In this document: piece by piece, positions 1-7,622 of the stretch
Layout of the letters: each line of letters starts with the position of its first letter
Numbering within the stretch: the stretch's first letter is position 1
Notes under the pieces: model-generated
Told to the model about the DNA's origin: nothing
The model's database searches: none
The model's input: only the letters and a program-made list of their open reading frames with translations
Origin: Pseudoxanthomonas sp. 3HH-4
GTDB taxonomy: Bacteria > Pseudomonadota > Gammaproteobacteria > Xanthomonadales > Xanthomonadaceae
Reading direction: 5' to 3'
Length of the DNA stretch: 64,000 bases
Assembly (NCBI RefSeq): GCF_006716465.1
Contig: NZ_VFPB01000001.1
Location: forward strand, 264,483 to 328,482
Program-made: the position numbers and the translations under genes

Positions 1-1137
1 GTTCGCCGTGGCCACGAGGAAGACTTGGCCGCTGCCGGCACCGGCCTTGCGTTCCGCCATCCACGTGAGCAGGTAGCCGAGCACGCGGCGCGAGACGCCG
101 CCGTCCTCGTCGCCGCCACTGGCCAGCCCCTTCTCGATTTCGTCGATCCACAGCACGCACGGCGCCAGCTGTTCGGCCGAGGCCAGCGCGGCGCGCAGGT
201 TCTTCTCGGTTTCACCGTGGTATTTGTCGTAGAGCGTGCCGAAATCCAGCCGCAGCAAGGGCACGCCGAAACCGGCGGCGGTGGCCTTGGCCAGCATCGA
301 CTTGCCGCAGCCCTGCACGCCGAGCAGCAGCACGCCCTTGGGCAGGTCCAGCCCGGGCGGCGGGTTGCCGGAGACGAACACCGCGCGGCGCTGCTCGATC
401 CAGCGCTTCAGGCGGCTGGCGCCGGCGACCTCGGCGAACTTCGCGGTGTCGTATTCGTAGTGCAGGTGGCCGCTGCGGTTGAGCAGTTCGAACTTGAGCT
501 TGTTCAGCGCGGGCAGGTCGCTGCTGGTCAGGGCGCCGTCCGCGAAGATCAGCTGCCGCGCGATGCGGCGCGCATCCACCAGGCTCAGGCCCTGCAGGTT
601 GCGCACGATCTGCTTGACCGCCTCGCCGTCGGCTTCGACCCGGCGGCCGCCGTGTTCGCGGGCGTAGTGGTCGGCTTCCTCGCGCACCATCTTCAACAGG
701 GCATGGCCGTCGGGCAGGCGCGGATTGAAGCGCACCGCCAGCGCTTCCAGTTCGGCCGGCAGTTCGATCTTCGCGCCCACCAGCACCACCACGTGCGGCA
801 GGCTGTGGCGCCGCTGCATGATGTCGCGCAGCTGGCGCTGGCTGCTGGCGTAGCCCAGATAGGGATGGAAATCGAGCAGCAGATAGATGCCGCGCTGGTC
901 GGCCTGCTTGATGGCCTGCAGGGCGGCGCTGGCGTCGGGCGGGCCGACGGCGTCGTCTTCGCGGTCCATGTCCAGCCGGCGCAGGCCTTCGGTGATGCTC
1001 CAGCGGTGCAGCGCCCGCCACACCTGGCCCAGGGCCTGCCGGAACAGGTCGACCACGCGGGCTTCGTCCTGGGTCTCGATGACGATCAGCGGGGTGTTGG
1101 CGCGGATCAGCGCGGTCAGGTCCTGCAGCTCGTTCAT
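1..1137 (-). CDS. AAA family ATPase, Ycf46-like (3' end outside window)
   Basis: The reading frame starts at the ATG at 1137 on the minus strand and runs off the window, so only the first 379 codons are seen. The protein begins [20 protein letters not shown], as in Ycf46/COG0464-type ATPases with a long N-terminal domain before one AAA module. Walker A GVQGCGKS lies at about residues 273-280 and Walker [10 protein letters not shown] at about 328-336, followed by the sequence leading to sensor 1 (VFLVATAN). The family binds ATP and probably remodels proteins; the substrate is unknown. It is divergent from parA across a 154-nt gap. A long open frame on the plus strand over the same DNA is a high-GC shadow. 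Confident in the family, not in the role. Confidence 0.9.
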   Translation of the reverse strand, partial: MNELQDLTALIRANTPLIVIETQDEARVVDLFRQALGQVWRALHRWSITEGLRRLDMDREDDAVGPPDASAALQAIKQADQRGIYLLLDFHPYLGYASSQRQLRDIMQRRHSLPHVVVLVGAKIELPAELEALAVRFNPRLPDGHALLKMVREEADHYAREHGGRRVEADGEAVKQIVRNLQGLSLVDARRIARQLIFADGALTSSDLPALNKLKFELLNRSGHLHYEYDTAKFAEVAGASRLKRWIEQRRAVFVSGNPPPGLDLPKGVLLLGVQGCGKSMLAKATAAGFGVPLLRLDFGTLYDKYHGETEKNLRAALASAEQLAPCVLWIDEIEKGLASGGDEDGGVSRRVLGYLLTWMAERKAGAGSGQVFLVATAN

Positions 1138-1291
1138 GGGGCATCCGGTCCGTGGGGACGGGCACGATAGCAAGCGCGCACGGGTACGGGGAGCCGACCG
1201 GCCCGCGACAACGGGTCGCGCTTCACCGCGCCGGTTCCCGCTTAACTTGCCCCGGTGTACCCTCCGGGTTCTCCAGCAACGAGGTGCGCGC

Positions 1292-1924
1292 ATGAAGACG
1301 ATTCTGGTCGCCAGCTCCAAGGGCGGCGCGGGCAAGACCACCCTGGCGACCAATCTGGCCGCACATTTCGCACTGGACGGCAAGCGCACGGTCCTCGTGG
1401 ATGCCGATCCGCAGCATTCCTCCACCCGCTGGGCCGAGCGCCGGGCGGAACTGGAAACCGCCGTATTGCCGATCGATGCCAGTGGCAAGCGCGCCTGGCG
1501 CGCCTGGCTGCCGGAAGACGCGGAGCGGGTGGTGATCGATGCCCCGGCCGGCGCGATGGCCGACGACCTGGGTGGCTTCCTGGAGCATGCCGATGCCGTG
1601 GTGGTGCCGGTGCTGCCGTCGGCGCTGGACATCGAGGCGACGGTGGGCTTCCTGAACACCATGGCCAAGGTGCCACGCGTGCACAAGCGCAAGCTGCCGG
1701 TGGGCCTGGTGGTCAACCGCAGCAAGCCGTGGACCAATGCGTCGCAGCAGGCGGTCGAAATGCTGAAGACCTGGCCGTATCCGGTGATTACCCAGTTGCG
1801 CGATACCCAGGCCTATGTCGTGATGGCCGGCCTGGGGCGCAGCCTGTTCGACTACCGCTCGGCCCAGGTGCGCGATCACCAGGCTGACTGGGAACCGTTG
1901 TTGAAATGGATCAAGAAGGCCTGA
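1292..1924 (+). CDS. ParA family ATPase
   Basis: A 210-residue cytoplasmic ATPase of the ParA/MinD superfamily. It starts [20 protein letters not shown], with the deviant Walker A KGGAGKTT at residues 10-17, the DADPQ motif (about 42-46) and the switch-like VVIDAPAG further on. A GAGGTG ribosome site lies 5 bases before the ATG at 1292; longer upstream starts would enter untranslated-looking DNA. There is no ParB gene and no visible parS site beside it, and the protein lacks the N-terminal helix-turn-helix of plasmid ParA. It therefore resembles the short orphan ParAs that position cellular cargo rather than a plasmid segregation protein. sixA follows 30 nt downstream, possibly co-transcribed. 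The cargo cannot be told from sequence. Confidence 0.9.
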   Translation: MKTILVASSKGGAGKTTLATNLAAHFALDGKRTVLVDADPQHSSTRWAERRAELETAVLPIDASGKRAWRAWLPEDAERVVIDAPAGAMADDLGGFLEHADAVVVPVLPSALDIEATVGFLNTMAKVPRVHKRKLPVGLVVNRSKPWTNASQQAVEMLKTWPYPVITQLRDTQAYVVMAGLGRSLFDYRSAQVRDHQADWEPLLKWIKKA

Positions 1925-1954
1925 TCAGGCCAAACCCGAAGGAGTCGTTGTCCC

Positions 1955-2431
1955 ATGCGTGAACTGATCCTGCTGCGCCATGCCCATGCCGAACCCGCGA
2001 CCTCCGGGCAGTCGGACCTGGATCGCCCCCTGTCGCCGCAGGGCCTGGCCGAGGCCGAGGCCGCCGCGCGCTGGTTGCAGGACAAGGGCCTGGTGCCCGA
2101 TCGGGTGCTGTGCTCCCCGGCACGCCGGGCCCGCGAAACGCTGGAGGCGGTGCTGGGTGCCGTCGGGTACGTGGAGCAGCGGCTGGAGGAGCGCATCTAC
2201 GAAGCCACGCCGGGCACGCTGGCCGACCTGGCCGACCAGCACCGTGAAGCCGAGCGCCTGCTGATGGTGGGCCACAATCCCGGCTTCGAGCAGCTGGCTG
2301 CGCTGATGTATTCCGGCGTGACCAGCGAATACCGTGGCATGCCGCCCGCCAGCGTGGTGGTGCTGACGCTGCCGGTGGACACCGCGATCGAGCCGGGAGT
2401 GGCGCAGCTTTCCGCTTTCTGGTGGCCATGA
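1955..2431 (+). CDS. sixA: Phosphohistidine phosphatase SixA-like
   Basis: A 158-residue histidine phosphatase of the short SixA type. The signature RHAHAEP places the catalytic histidine at residue 9, and the second active-site histidine sits in the later VGHNPGFE motif. Family members remove phosphate from phosphohistidine proteins such as ArcB-type Hpt domains; the local partner is unknown. A good ribosome site (GAAGGAG, 1938-1944) precedes the ATG at 1955. The stop overlaps the start of the next gene by four bases (ATGA, 2428-2431), so sixA, the YceI protein and the phospholipase D-like protein look like one translationally coupled unit. Confidence 0.9.
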   Translation: MRELILLRHAHAEPATSGQSDLDRPLSPQGLAEAEAAARWLQDKGLVPDRVLCSPARRARETLEAVLGAVGYVEQRLEERIYEATPGTLADLADQHREAERLLMVGHNPGFEQLAALMYSGVTSEYRGMPPASVVVLTLPVDTAIEPGVAQLSAFWWP

Positions 2432-3012
2432 CACAGGCAGTCCCGGGGATCATGCGGCTGGCCGCGCTGGGGCTGGGCGCGCTGCTGGCAGCGCCTGCCC
2501 TGGCCGATGGACGCAACGATTTCGACCCCTCGCACACGCGCCTGGGGTTCGAACTGCGCACGCGCTGGGGGCAGGTGCTGGATGGCGTGTTCCAGCGCTA
2601 CGAGGGCTCGGTGGAACACCTGCCCGATGGCCGCCAGCAGGTCCGCCTGCGCATGTACACGCGCGAGGTGGAGATCGCCGGGCATCCGCGCTACAGCGAG
2701 TGGGCGCGCAGCGAAAAATTCTTCGATGCCGACCGCTACCCGGTGGTGACGTTCACCTCCAGGCCGTATGACCCGATGCTGCTGTACGACGGCGGCAAAC
2801 TGGAGGGCGACCTGAGCATCAAGGGCATCAACCGGCCGCGCAGCCTGGACGTGGCGCCGGCCACCTGTTCGCACCCAGCGGTGGGTTGCGATGTGGTGGC
2901 GACGGGCGCGGTGCGCCGCAGCGATTACGACATGGACGACTGGATGCTGGCGGTCAGTGACCGCGTGGTGTTCGTGCTGCGTGCGCGCATCCGGAGTGCG
3001 AAGACACCGTGA
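2428..3012 (+). CDS. YceI family periplasmic protein
   Basis: A 194-residue exported protein. Residues 1-26 form a signal peptide ending ALA before DGRNDFDPSHTRLGFEL, the classical start of the YceI lipocalin-like fold. Later family features are the SEKFFDADRYPVVTFTS segment and the KGINRPRSLDV segment. YceI proteins bind isoprenoid chains such as polyprenyl lipids in the periplasm; the ligand here is not known. The ATG at 2428 is preferred over a GTG six bases earlier because it forms an ATGA overlap with the sixA stop. The next gene overlaps by four bases (GTGA). Two cysteines near residue 150 (TCSHPAVGC) could form a disulfide. Confidence 0.88.
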   Translation: MTQAVPGIMRLAALGLGALLAAPALADGRNDFDPSHTRLGFELRTRWGQVLDGVFQRYEGSVEHLPDGRQQVRLRMYTREVEIAGHPRYSEWARSEKFFDADRYPVVTFTSRPYDPMLLYDGGKLEGDLSIKGINRPRSLDVAPATCSHPAVGCDVVATGAVRRSDYDMDDWMLAVSDRVVFVLRARIRSAKTP

Positions 3013-4976
3013 ACCGCCGTTTCCCCGCCTTGGCCGCGCGGTGCGCGGTGCTGTGTGTCGCGCTGCTGGGCAGCGCCTGCGCCAGCCTGTCCGACCGCCA
3101 GCGTGAGCGTGCTGCCGGCATCGCCGCAGGCGCGCGTTCTTCGGTGGTCGAATGCACGCAGGCCGATGCCTGCGCGCTGTCGTCGCCGCTCTACGACCTG
3201 GCCGGACAGGCGCGCGCCGCGTCCACACCGGAGGCGCCGCGCCACTACGCGGTGATCCTGGACCAGGGCTCCGATGCATTGCTGGCACGCCTGAACCTGA
3301 TCCGCAGCGCGCGCGCGCGCATCGACCTGCAGACCTATATCTTCGACAAGGACGACAGCGCGCGGCTGGTGCTGGACGAACTGCTGGCGGCGGCGCGGCG
3401 CGGGGTGAAGGTGCGGGTGCTGATCGACCAATTGTCCGCCATCGCCGACCTGGAGATCCTCGCGGCGCTGTCCGGTGCGCATCAGAACTTCGCCATCCGC
3501 ATCTACAACCCCAGTTTCGGCAAGGCCAAGCTGAACTACTTCGACTATGCCGGCAGCGTGCTGTGCTGCTTCCGCCGCTTCAACCAGCGCATGCACACCA
3601 AGCTGCTGCTGGTGGACGACCGCATCGGCATCAGCGGCGGGCGCAATTACCAGGACGACTATTTCGACTGGGACGCGGAATACAACTTCCGTGACCGGGA
3701 CGTGCTGGTCGCGGGTCCGGAGGCGGCGGCGATGGCCACCAATTTCCAGGCGTTCTGGGAGGCGCGGCGCAGCGTGCCGGCAGAGCGACTGAACGATGTC
3801 GGCCGTACGCTGCTGTACGAAGGCGTGCCGGCGATGCCGGTGCCGCGCTATCTGCGCCCGGCGCGGGTGCAGGCGGCGCGGGTGGAGGCGAGCGACCCGG
3901 CCGTGATGCGGGAGCGCTTCGTCGATGCGGCTTTTGCGGTCGGTGCGGTGCGCTACATCGCCGACCTGCCGCAGAAGCACCGGCGCGAGCGCCGCGACGA
4001 CGATGCGCCCGCCGCACCGGAACTGGAAGCGCTGATCCGCAGCGCCCAGTCTGAAGTGCTGCTGCAGACGCCTTACCTGGTGATGTCGAAACAGGCACAG
4101 GCGATGTTCCGCGACATGCGTACGCGCGAACCGCCGCCGCAGGTGATCGTATCGACCAACAGCCTGGCCGCGACCGACAACCCGGTCGTGTATTCGATGT
4201 CGTTCAAGTACAAGCGCCGCTACCTGCGCGAGTTCGGTTTCCAGATCCATGAGTACAAGCCGTTCCCGGAAGATGCGCCGGTGGACTACGCCGCGCTGAT
4301 GCCGGAAGGACCACCGCTGGCGACGTCGGCCAGCGGTACCGGCGGCAGTCGCGGCAGCGGGCGCGTTCGCGGACCCTCGGGATCCATCGGGCCGTCGGCC
4401 GGCTCCGAGGGCGAGACCACGCGTCGCCTGCAGCGTACCGAATCACGGCCGTCGTTCCTGAGCAGCGGCGCCGGTTCCGAGCCGCTGCCGTTGAAGCGTG
4501 CCGGCGTGCGCATGGGCCTGCACGCGAAATCGATGGTCATCGACGGCGGCACGGCGGTGATCGGCACGCACAACTTCGATCCGCGCTCGGAGAACTACAA
4601 CACCGAGGCGGCCGTGGTGATCCAGGACCCTGCCTTCGCGCAGGCGCTCGCGGACAGCATCCGCCGCGACATGTCGCCGCGCAACGCATGGGTGATCGCG
4701 CCGCGCGCCAAGCCGCCGGTGTTCTCGGGCCTGGACTACAGCCTGGGCAAGGTGTCCGAGGCCTTGCCGATCTTCGACGTCTGGCCGTGGCGGTATGCGA
4801 CCAGCTACGAGTTCCAGCCTGGTCCCGATTGCCCGCTGCCGGTCGGGCCGAAGGATCCGGCGTTCCACCGGTGCTACGTGGCGGTGGGCGACTTCCCGGA
4901 GGTCAATGTCGGCCCGAAATGGCTCTACACGCGCGTGCTGACCGCGTTCGGTGCGGGGTTGGTGCCGATCCTGTAG
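3009..4976 (+). CDS. Phospholipase D-like lipoprotein (cardiolipin synthase superfamily)
   Basis: A 655-residue protein with a lipoprotein signal (LLGSACAS). It has two phospholipase D HKD motifs: HTKLLLVDD at about residue 196 and HAKSMVIDG at about 505. These form the paired active site that transfers or hydrolyses phosphatidyl groups; the domain order fits cardiolipin synthase-like (ClsC-type) enzymes. A Gly/Ser/Arg-rich low-complexity stretch at about residues 437-494 sits directly before the second HKD, longer than in typical relatives. The start is a GTG that overlaps the YceI stop (GTGA). The LipoP-like cysteine suggests anchoring at the envelope, so the enzyme probably acts on periplasmic-face phospholipids. 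Exact activity is inferred. Confidence 0.88.
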   Translation: MNRRFPALAARCAVLCVALLGSACASLSDRQRERAAGIAAGARSSVVECTQADACALSSPLYDLAGQARAASTPEAPRHYAVILDQGSDALLARLNLIRSARARIDLQTYIFDKDDSARLVLDELLAAARRGVKVRVLIDQLSAIADLEILAALSGAHQNFAIRIYNPSFGKAKLNYFDYAGSVLCCFRRFNQRMHTKLLLVDDRIGISGGRNYQDDYFDWDAEYNFRDRDVLVAGPEAAAMATNFQAFWEARRSVPAERLNDVGRTLLYEGVPAMPVPRYLRPARVQAARVEASDPAVMRERFVDAAFAVGAVRYIADLPQKHRRERRDDDAPAAPELEALIRSAQSEVLLQTPYLVMSKQAQAMFRDMRTREPPPQVIVSTNSLAATDNPVVYSMSFKYKRRYLREFGFQIHEYKPFPEDAPVDYAALMPEGPPLATSASGTGGSRGSGRVRGPSGSIGPSAGSEGETTRRLQRTESRPSFLSSGAGSEPLPLKRAGVRMGLHAKSMVIDGGTAVIGTHNFDPRSENYNTEAAVVIQDPAFAQALADSIRRDMSPRNAWVIAPRAKPPVFSGLDYSLGKVSEALPIFDVWPWRYATSYEFQPGPDCPLPVGPKDPAFHRCYVAVGDFPEVNVGPKWLYTRVLTAFGAGLVPIL

Positions 4977-5010
4977 CGCCGCCGGCTGCAACGGTTGGCG
5001 GCAGCGCCCT

Positions 5011-5136
5011 TGTAGAAGGGGCTTCAGCCCGCGCCCCGACGGTCCGGCCGCCCGCGCGATGAAGCGCGCGCCGCAGCGCGCCCACCTGGTGAATCGATGC
5101 GCGCCGTTCTCTGCCGGGAGCCGAAGCCCTCCTGCA
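5011..5136. repeat. Degenerate inverted pair of the GGAGGGGCTTCAGCC repeat family
   Basis: TGTAGAAGGGGCTTCAGCCC (5011-5030) is a slightly diverged copy of a unit that recurs near 21336 and 63657. A decayed inverse copy (CGAAGCCCTCCTGCA) lies at 5122-5136. The layout, two inverted copies about 80-100 nt apart, is shared by all copies in this window and resembles REP/BIME elements. It occupies most of the 204-nt gap between the PLD gene and the thioesterase gene. Confidence 0.7.
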
Positions 5137-5180
5137 AGCGCCGCGTAGAATCCGCTCTTCTCCCTCGGATACCGCACGCC

Positions 5181-5609
5181 ATGGCTTTCCGCGCCCCCGT
5201 CGATCTCGCCGCCGTCAACGCCCACGCCGCCGACACGCTGGTGTCCCATCTCGGCATCGTCATTACGGGAGCGGGCGAGGACTGGCTGCGCGGCACGATG
5301 CCGGTCGATGCGCGCACCGTGCAGCCCTACGGCATCCTGCATGGGGGTGCGTCGGTGGCGCTGGCCGAAACGCTGGGCAGCGTGGCGGGCAACCTGTGCG
5401 TGGACACCACGAAGGAGATGGTGGTGGGGCTGGAGATCAACGCCAACCATGTGCGCGCGATGCGCGGTGGCATGGTGACCGGCACCGCGCGTGCGCTGCA
5501 TGTGGGCCGCAGCACGCAGCTATGGGAAATCCGCATCGAGAACGACGAGGGCAAGCTGGTATGCGTGTCGCGCCTGACCCTGGCGGTGGTGCCGGTGGTG
5601 AAGGGCTGA
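5181..5609 (+). CDS. Hotdog-fold thioesterase (MenI/YdiI-PaaI type)
   Basis: A 142-residue single hotdog domain. The motif QPYGILHGGASVALAETLGS is typical of the 4HBT-II group (EntH, YdiI, PaaI), in which the HGG loop binds the acyl-CoA and the acidic residue in the following helix (E of AETLG) is the catalytic carboxylate. Such enzymes hydrolyse aryl- or acyl-CoA thioesters in the cytoplasm. The ATG at 5181 gives the usual family length; the frame extends upstream but only through repeat DNA. No menaquinone genes are nearby, so the physiological substrate is open. Confidence 0.9.
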   Translation: MAFRAPVDLAAVNAHAADTLVSHLGIVITGAGEDWLRGTMPVDARTVQPYGILHGGASVALAETLGSVAGNLCVDTTKEMVVGLEINANHVRAMRGGMVTGTARALHVGRSTQLWEIRIENDEGKLVCVSRLTLAVVPVVKG

Positions 5610-5704
5610 TGGGCGGGGAAACGAGCGGGGAATGATCGCGACGCAGGTATCCTGCTGATGCCCTCCTCGCTCCTCTCCCCCCCAACTCCTGTTATCGTGA
5701 CGGG

Positions 5705-6487
5705 ATGACGCCGCCCCCTGTTCATGTTGCTGGCGGCAGCGGTGTGGCGCGGGCAATCCGCTACCTCTACCGCGTGCCGTTGCTGCTGGTCCACCTGCTG
5801 GTTTTCCTACCGATCATCCTGCTATGCCTGTCGCCACTGCTGGCCTGGGTGCGGGTGGGCGAGGTGGCGGTGCGCTGGTGGTCCAGCGGACTGATGCGCA
5901 TCTTCGGGTTCCGCCTGCGCCGCGTGGGCACGCCACTCCCTGGCGCCACGATGTTCGTGGCCAACCACGTCAGCTGGATCGACATCGAAGCGCTGCACAG
6001 CCAGCGCATGATGGGCTTCGTTGCCAAGCATGAGATCCGCGGCTGGCCGGTGGTCGGCTGGCTGGCGGCACAGGGCCACACCATCTTCCACCAGCGCGGC
6101 AGCCAGGAGTCGCTGGGCGGCGTGTTGCAGGCCATGATGCAGCGTCTTCGCGAGGGCCGGCCAGTGGGGGTGTTCCCGGAAGGACGTACCCGCGACGGCC
6201 GCTCGGTGGGGCCGTTCCACGCCCGCATCTTCCTGGCGGCGGTGGAAGCCGGCGTGCCGGTGCAGCCGGTGGCGCTGCGCTACGGTGAGCGCGGCAGTGC
6301 GCAGCCGGTGGTGGCGTTCGGGCCGAAGGAGAGCTTCTTCGCCAACTTCGTTCGCCTGCTGGGAGAGCCGGCCCGCACGGCCGACATCTGTTTCCTGGAG
6401 CCGATCCGGGTCGCCGACGTCGAAGGCCGCCGCCGCATCGCCGAGCTGTCGCGCGAGCGCATCGTGCAGGCGATGTCGGAAGTCTGA
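5705..6487 (+). CDS. 1-acyl-sn-glycerol-3-phosphate acyltransferase (PlsC family)
   Basis: A 260-residue membrane acyltransferase. A hydrophobic segment at about residues 22-50 is followed by the catalytic NHVSWID (His88, Asp93) and the substrate-binding block FPEGRTRDG (about 157-165). PlsC enzymes acylate lysophosphatidic acid to phosphatidic acid at the inner membrane. Xanthomonads carry several paralogs, some acting on ornithine lipids or other lyso-lipids, so the acceptor is uncertain. It lies 95 nt after the thioesterase and is followed by a YheT-type hydrolase. Confidence 0.9.
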   Translation: MTPPPVHVAGGSGVARAIRYLYRVPLLLVHLLVFLPIILLCLSPLLAWVRVGEVAVRWWSSGLMRIFGFRLRRVGTPLPGATMFVANHVSWIDIEALHSQRMMGFVAKHEIRGWPVVGWLAAQGHTIFHQRGSQESLGGVLQAMMQRLREGRPVGVFPEGRTRDGRSVGPFHARIFLAAVEAGVPVQPVALRYGERGSAQPVVAFGPKESFFANFVRLLGEPARTADICFLEPIRVADVEGRRRIAELSRERIVQAMSEV

Positions 6488-6577
6488 GCGGATGCCTTCC
6501 ACCGGCATCGCGACGGAATCGAAGGAATACTCCACACTGCGGTGCCACTCTCGTCCCGACGCCGCTGCGATGACCCC

Positions 6578-7570
6578 ATGATCACTGCCGCCGACTACCG
6601 CCCGCCACGCTGGCTGCGCAATCCGCACCTGCAATCGGTGCTGGGTTCGAGCGCACTGCGCCGCCGCCGCGGGCTGCGCGCGCTGGCGGGCAGTGGTGCG
6701 GTGACGGTGGAGCACATCGTGGATGGCGGCGATGGCGTGCGCCTGCAGGGTTTCCTCAGCCGGATGTCGGGACAGGCCCCGCGCGGCCTGGTGCTGCTGC
6801 TGCACGGCTGGGAAGGCAGTGCCGATTCCAGCTACATGCGCCTGACCGCCGCGCAGCTGCTGGCGCGCGGTTTCGACGTGTTCCGGCTGAACTTCCGCGA
6901 CCACGGCGATACCCACCACCTCAACGAAGACCTGTTCCACTCCAACCGCCTGGATGAAGTGGTGCATGCGGCGCTCGACGTGTCGCGGCGGTTCGCCGGC
7001 GATGTGCCGATGCGGGTGGCGGGCTATTCGCTGGGCGGCAACTTCGCGTTGCGGCTGGCACTGCGCGCCCCGGAGGCGGGACTGGCGCTGGCACACGTGG
7101 CGGCGGTCTGCCCGCTGCTGGATCCGGCCACGACGATGGACCGCATCGAGAGTGGCCTGCCGCTGTACGACTGGTACTTCGCGCGCAAATGGCGCCGTTC
7201 GCTGGAACGCAAGCGCAGCCTGTTCCCGCAGCGGCATGACTTCGACGACACGGTGCTGGCGCTGGACATCCGCGCGCTGACCGACTGGCTGGTGCAGCGG
7301 CACACGGCCTTCGGCACGCTGGAGGACTACTTCGACGGCTATGCCATCGCCGGTGGCCGCCTGGCGGGGCTGACCGTGCCGGCGCACATCCTGATGGCAG
7401 AGGACGACCCGGTGATCCCGTTCGAGACCTTCCGCGATTGGGCGCTGCCGGCGCAGGCGACGCTGGAGATCGCCCCGTGGGGTGGGCACTGCGCCTTCAT
7501 CGAGAACGCCGCCTGCGACGGCTACGCCGAGCGCTGGGTGGCCGAACGCTTGGCCGGCGGCACCGCCTGA
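6578..7570 (+). CDS. YheT-type alpha/beta hydrolase
   Basis: A 330-residue protein of COG0429. It has the characteristic N-terminus YRPPRWLRNPHLQSVLGS, the oxyanion-hole motif LHGWEGS (His76) and the nucleophile elbow GYSLGG (Ser151). A late aspartate (AEDDPVIP) and the histidine in WGGHCAF complete the triad. The family is implicated in lipid or ester hydrolysis without a settled substrate. The ATG at 6578 is chosen because homology starts there; the frame continues 12 codons upstream without family similarity. Confidence 0.88.
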   Translation: MITAADYRPPRWLRNPHLQSVLGSSALRRRRGLRALAGSGAVTVEHIVDGGDGVRLQGFLSRMSGQAPRGLVLLLHGWEGSADSSYMRLTAAQLLARGFDVFRLNFRDHGDTHHLNEDLFHSNRLDEVVHAALDVSRRFAGDVPMRVAGYSLGGNFALRLALRAPEAGLALAHVAAVCPLLDPATTMDRIESGLPLYDWYFARKWRRSLERKRSLFPQRHDFDDTVLALDIRALTDWLVQRHTAFGTLEDYFDGYAIAGGRLAGLTVPAHILMAEDDPVIPFETFRDWALPAQATLEIAPWGGHCAFIENAACDGYAERWVAERLAGGTA

Positions 7571-7622
7571 GCCGCGGAACGGCCGGTACAATCGGCGTTT
7601 GCCCGAATCCTGGTAGTTCTCC

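Noticed and set aside
25-1170. 381-codon open frame on the plus strand
   Set aside because: Antisense to the Ycf46-like ATPase, whose Walker motifs are intact; the plus frame has the Gln/Ala/Arg/His-rich look of a high-GC shadow.
1292-1924. ParA as evidence of a plasmid or integrated element
   Set aside because: No ParB, parS, replication gene or integrase is nearby, and the surrounding genes are ordinary chromosomal ones.
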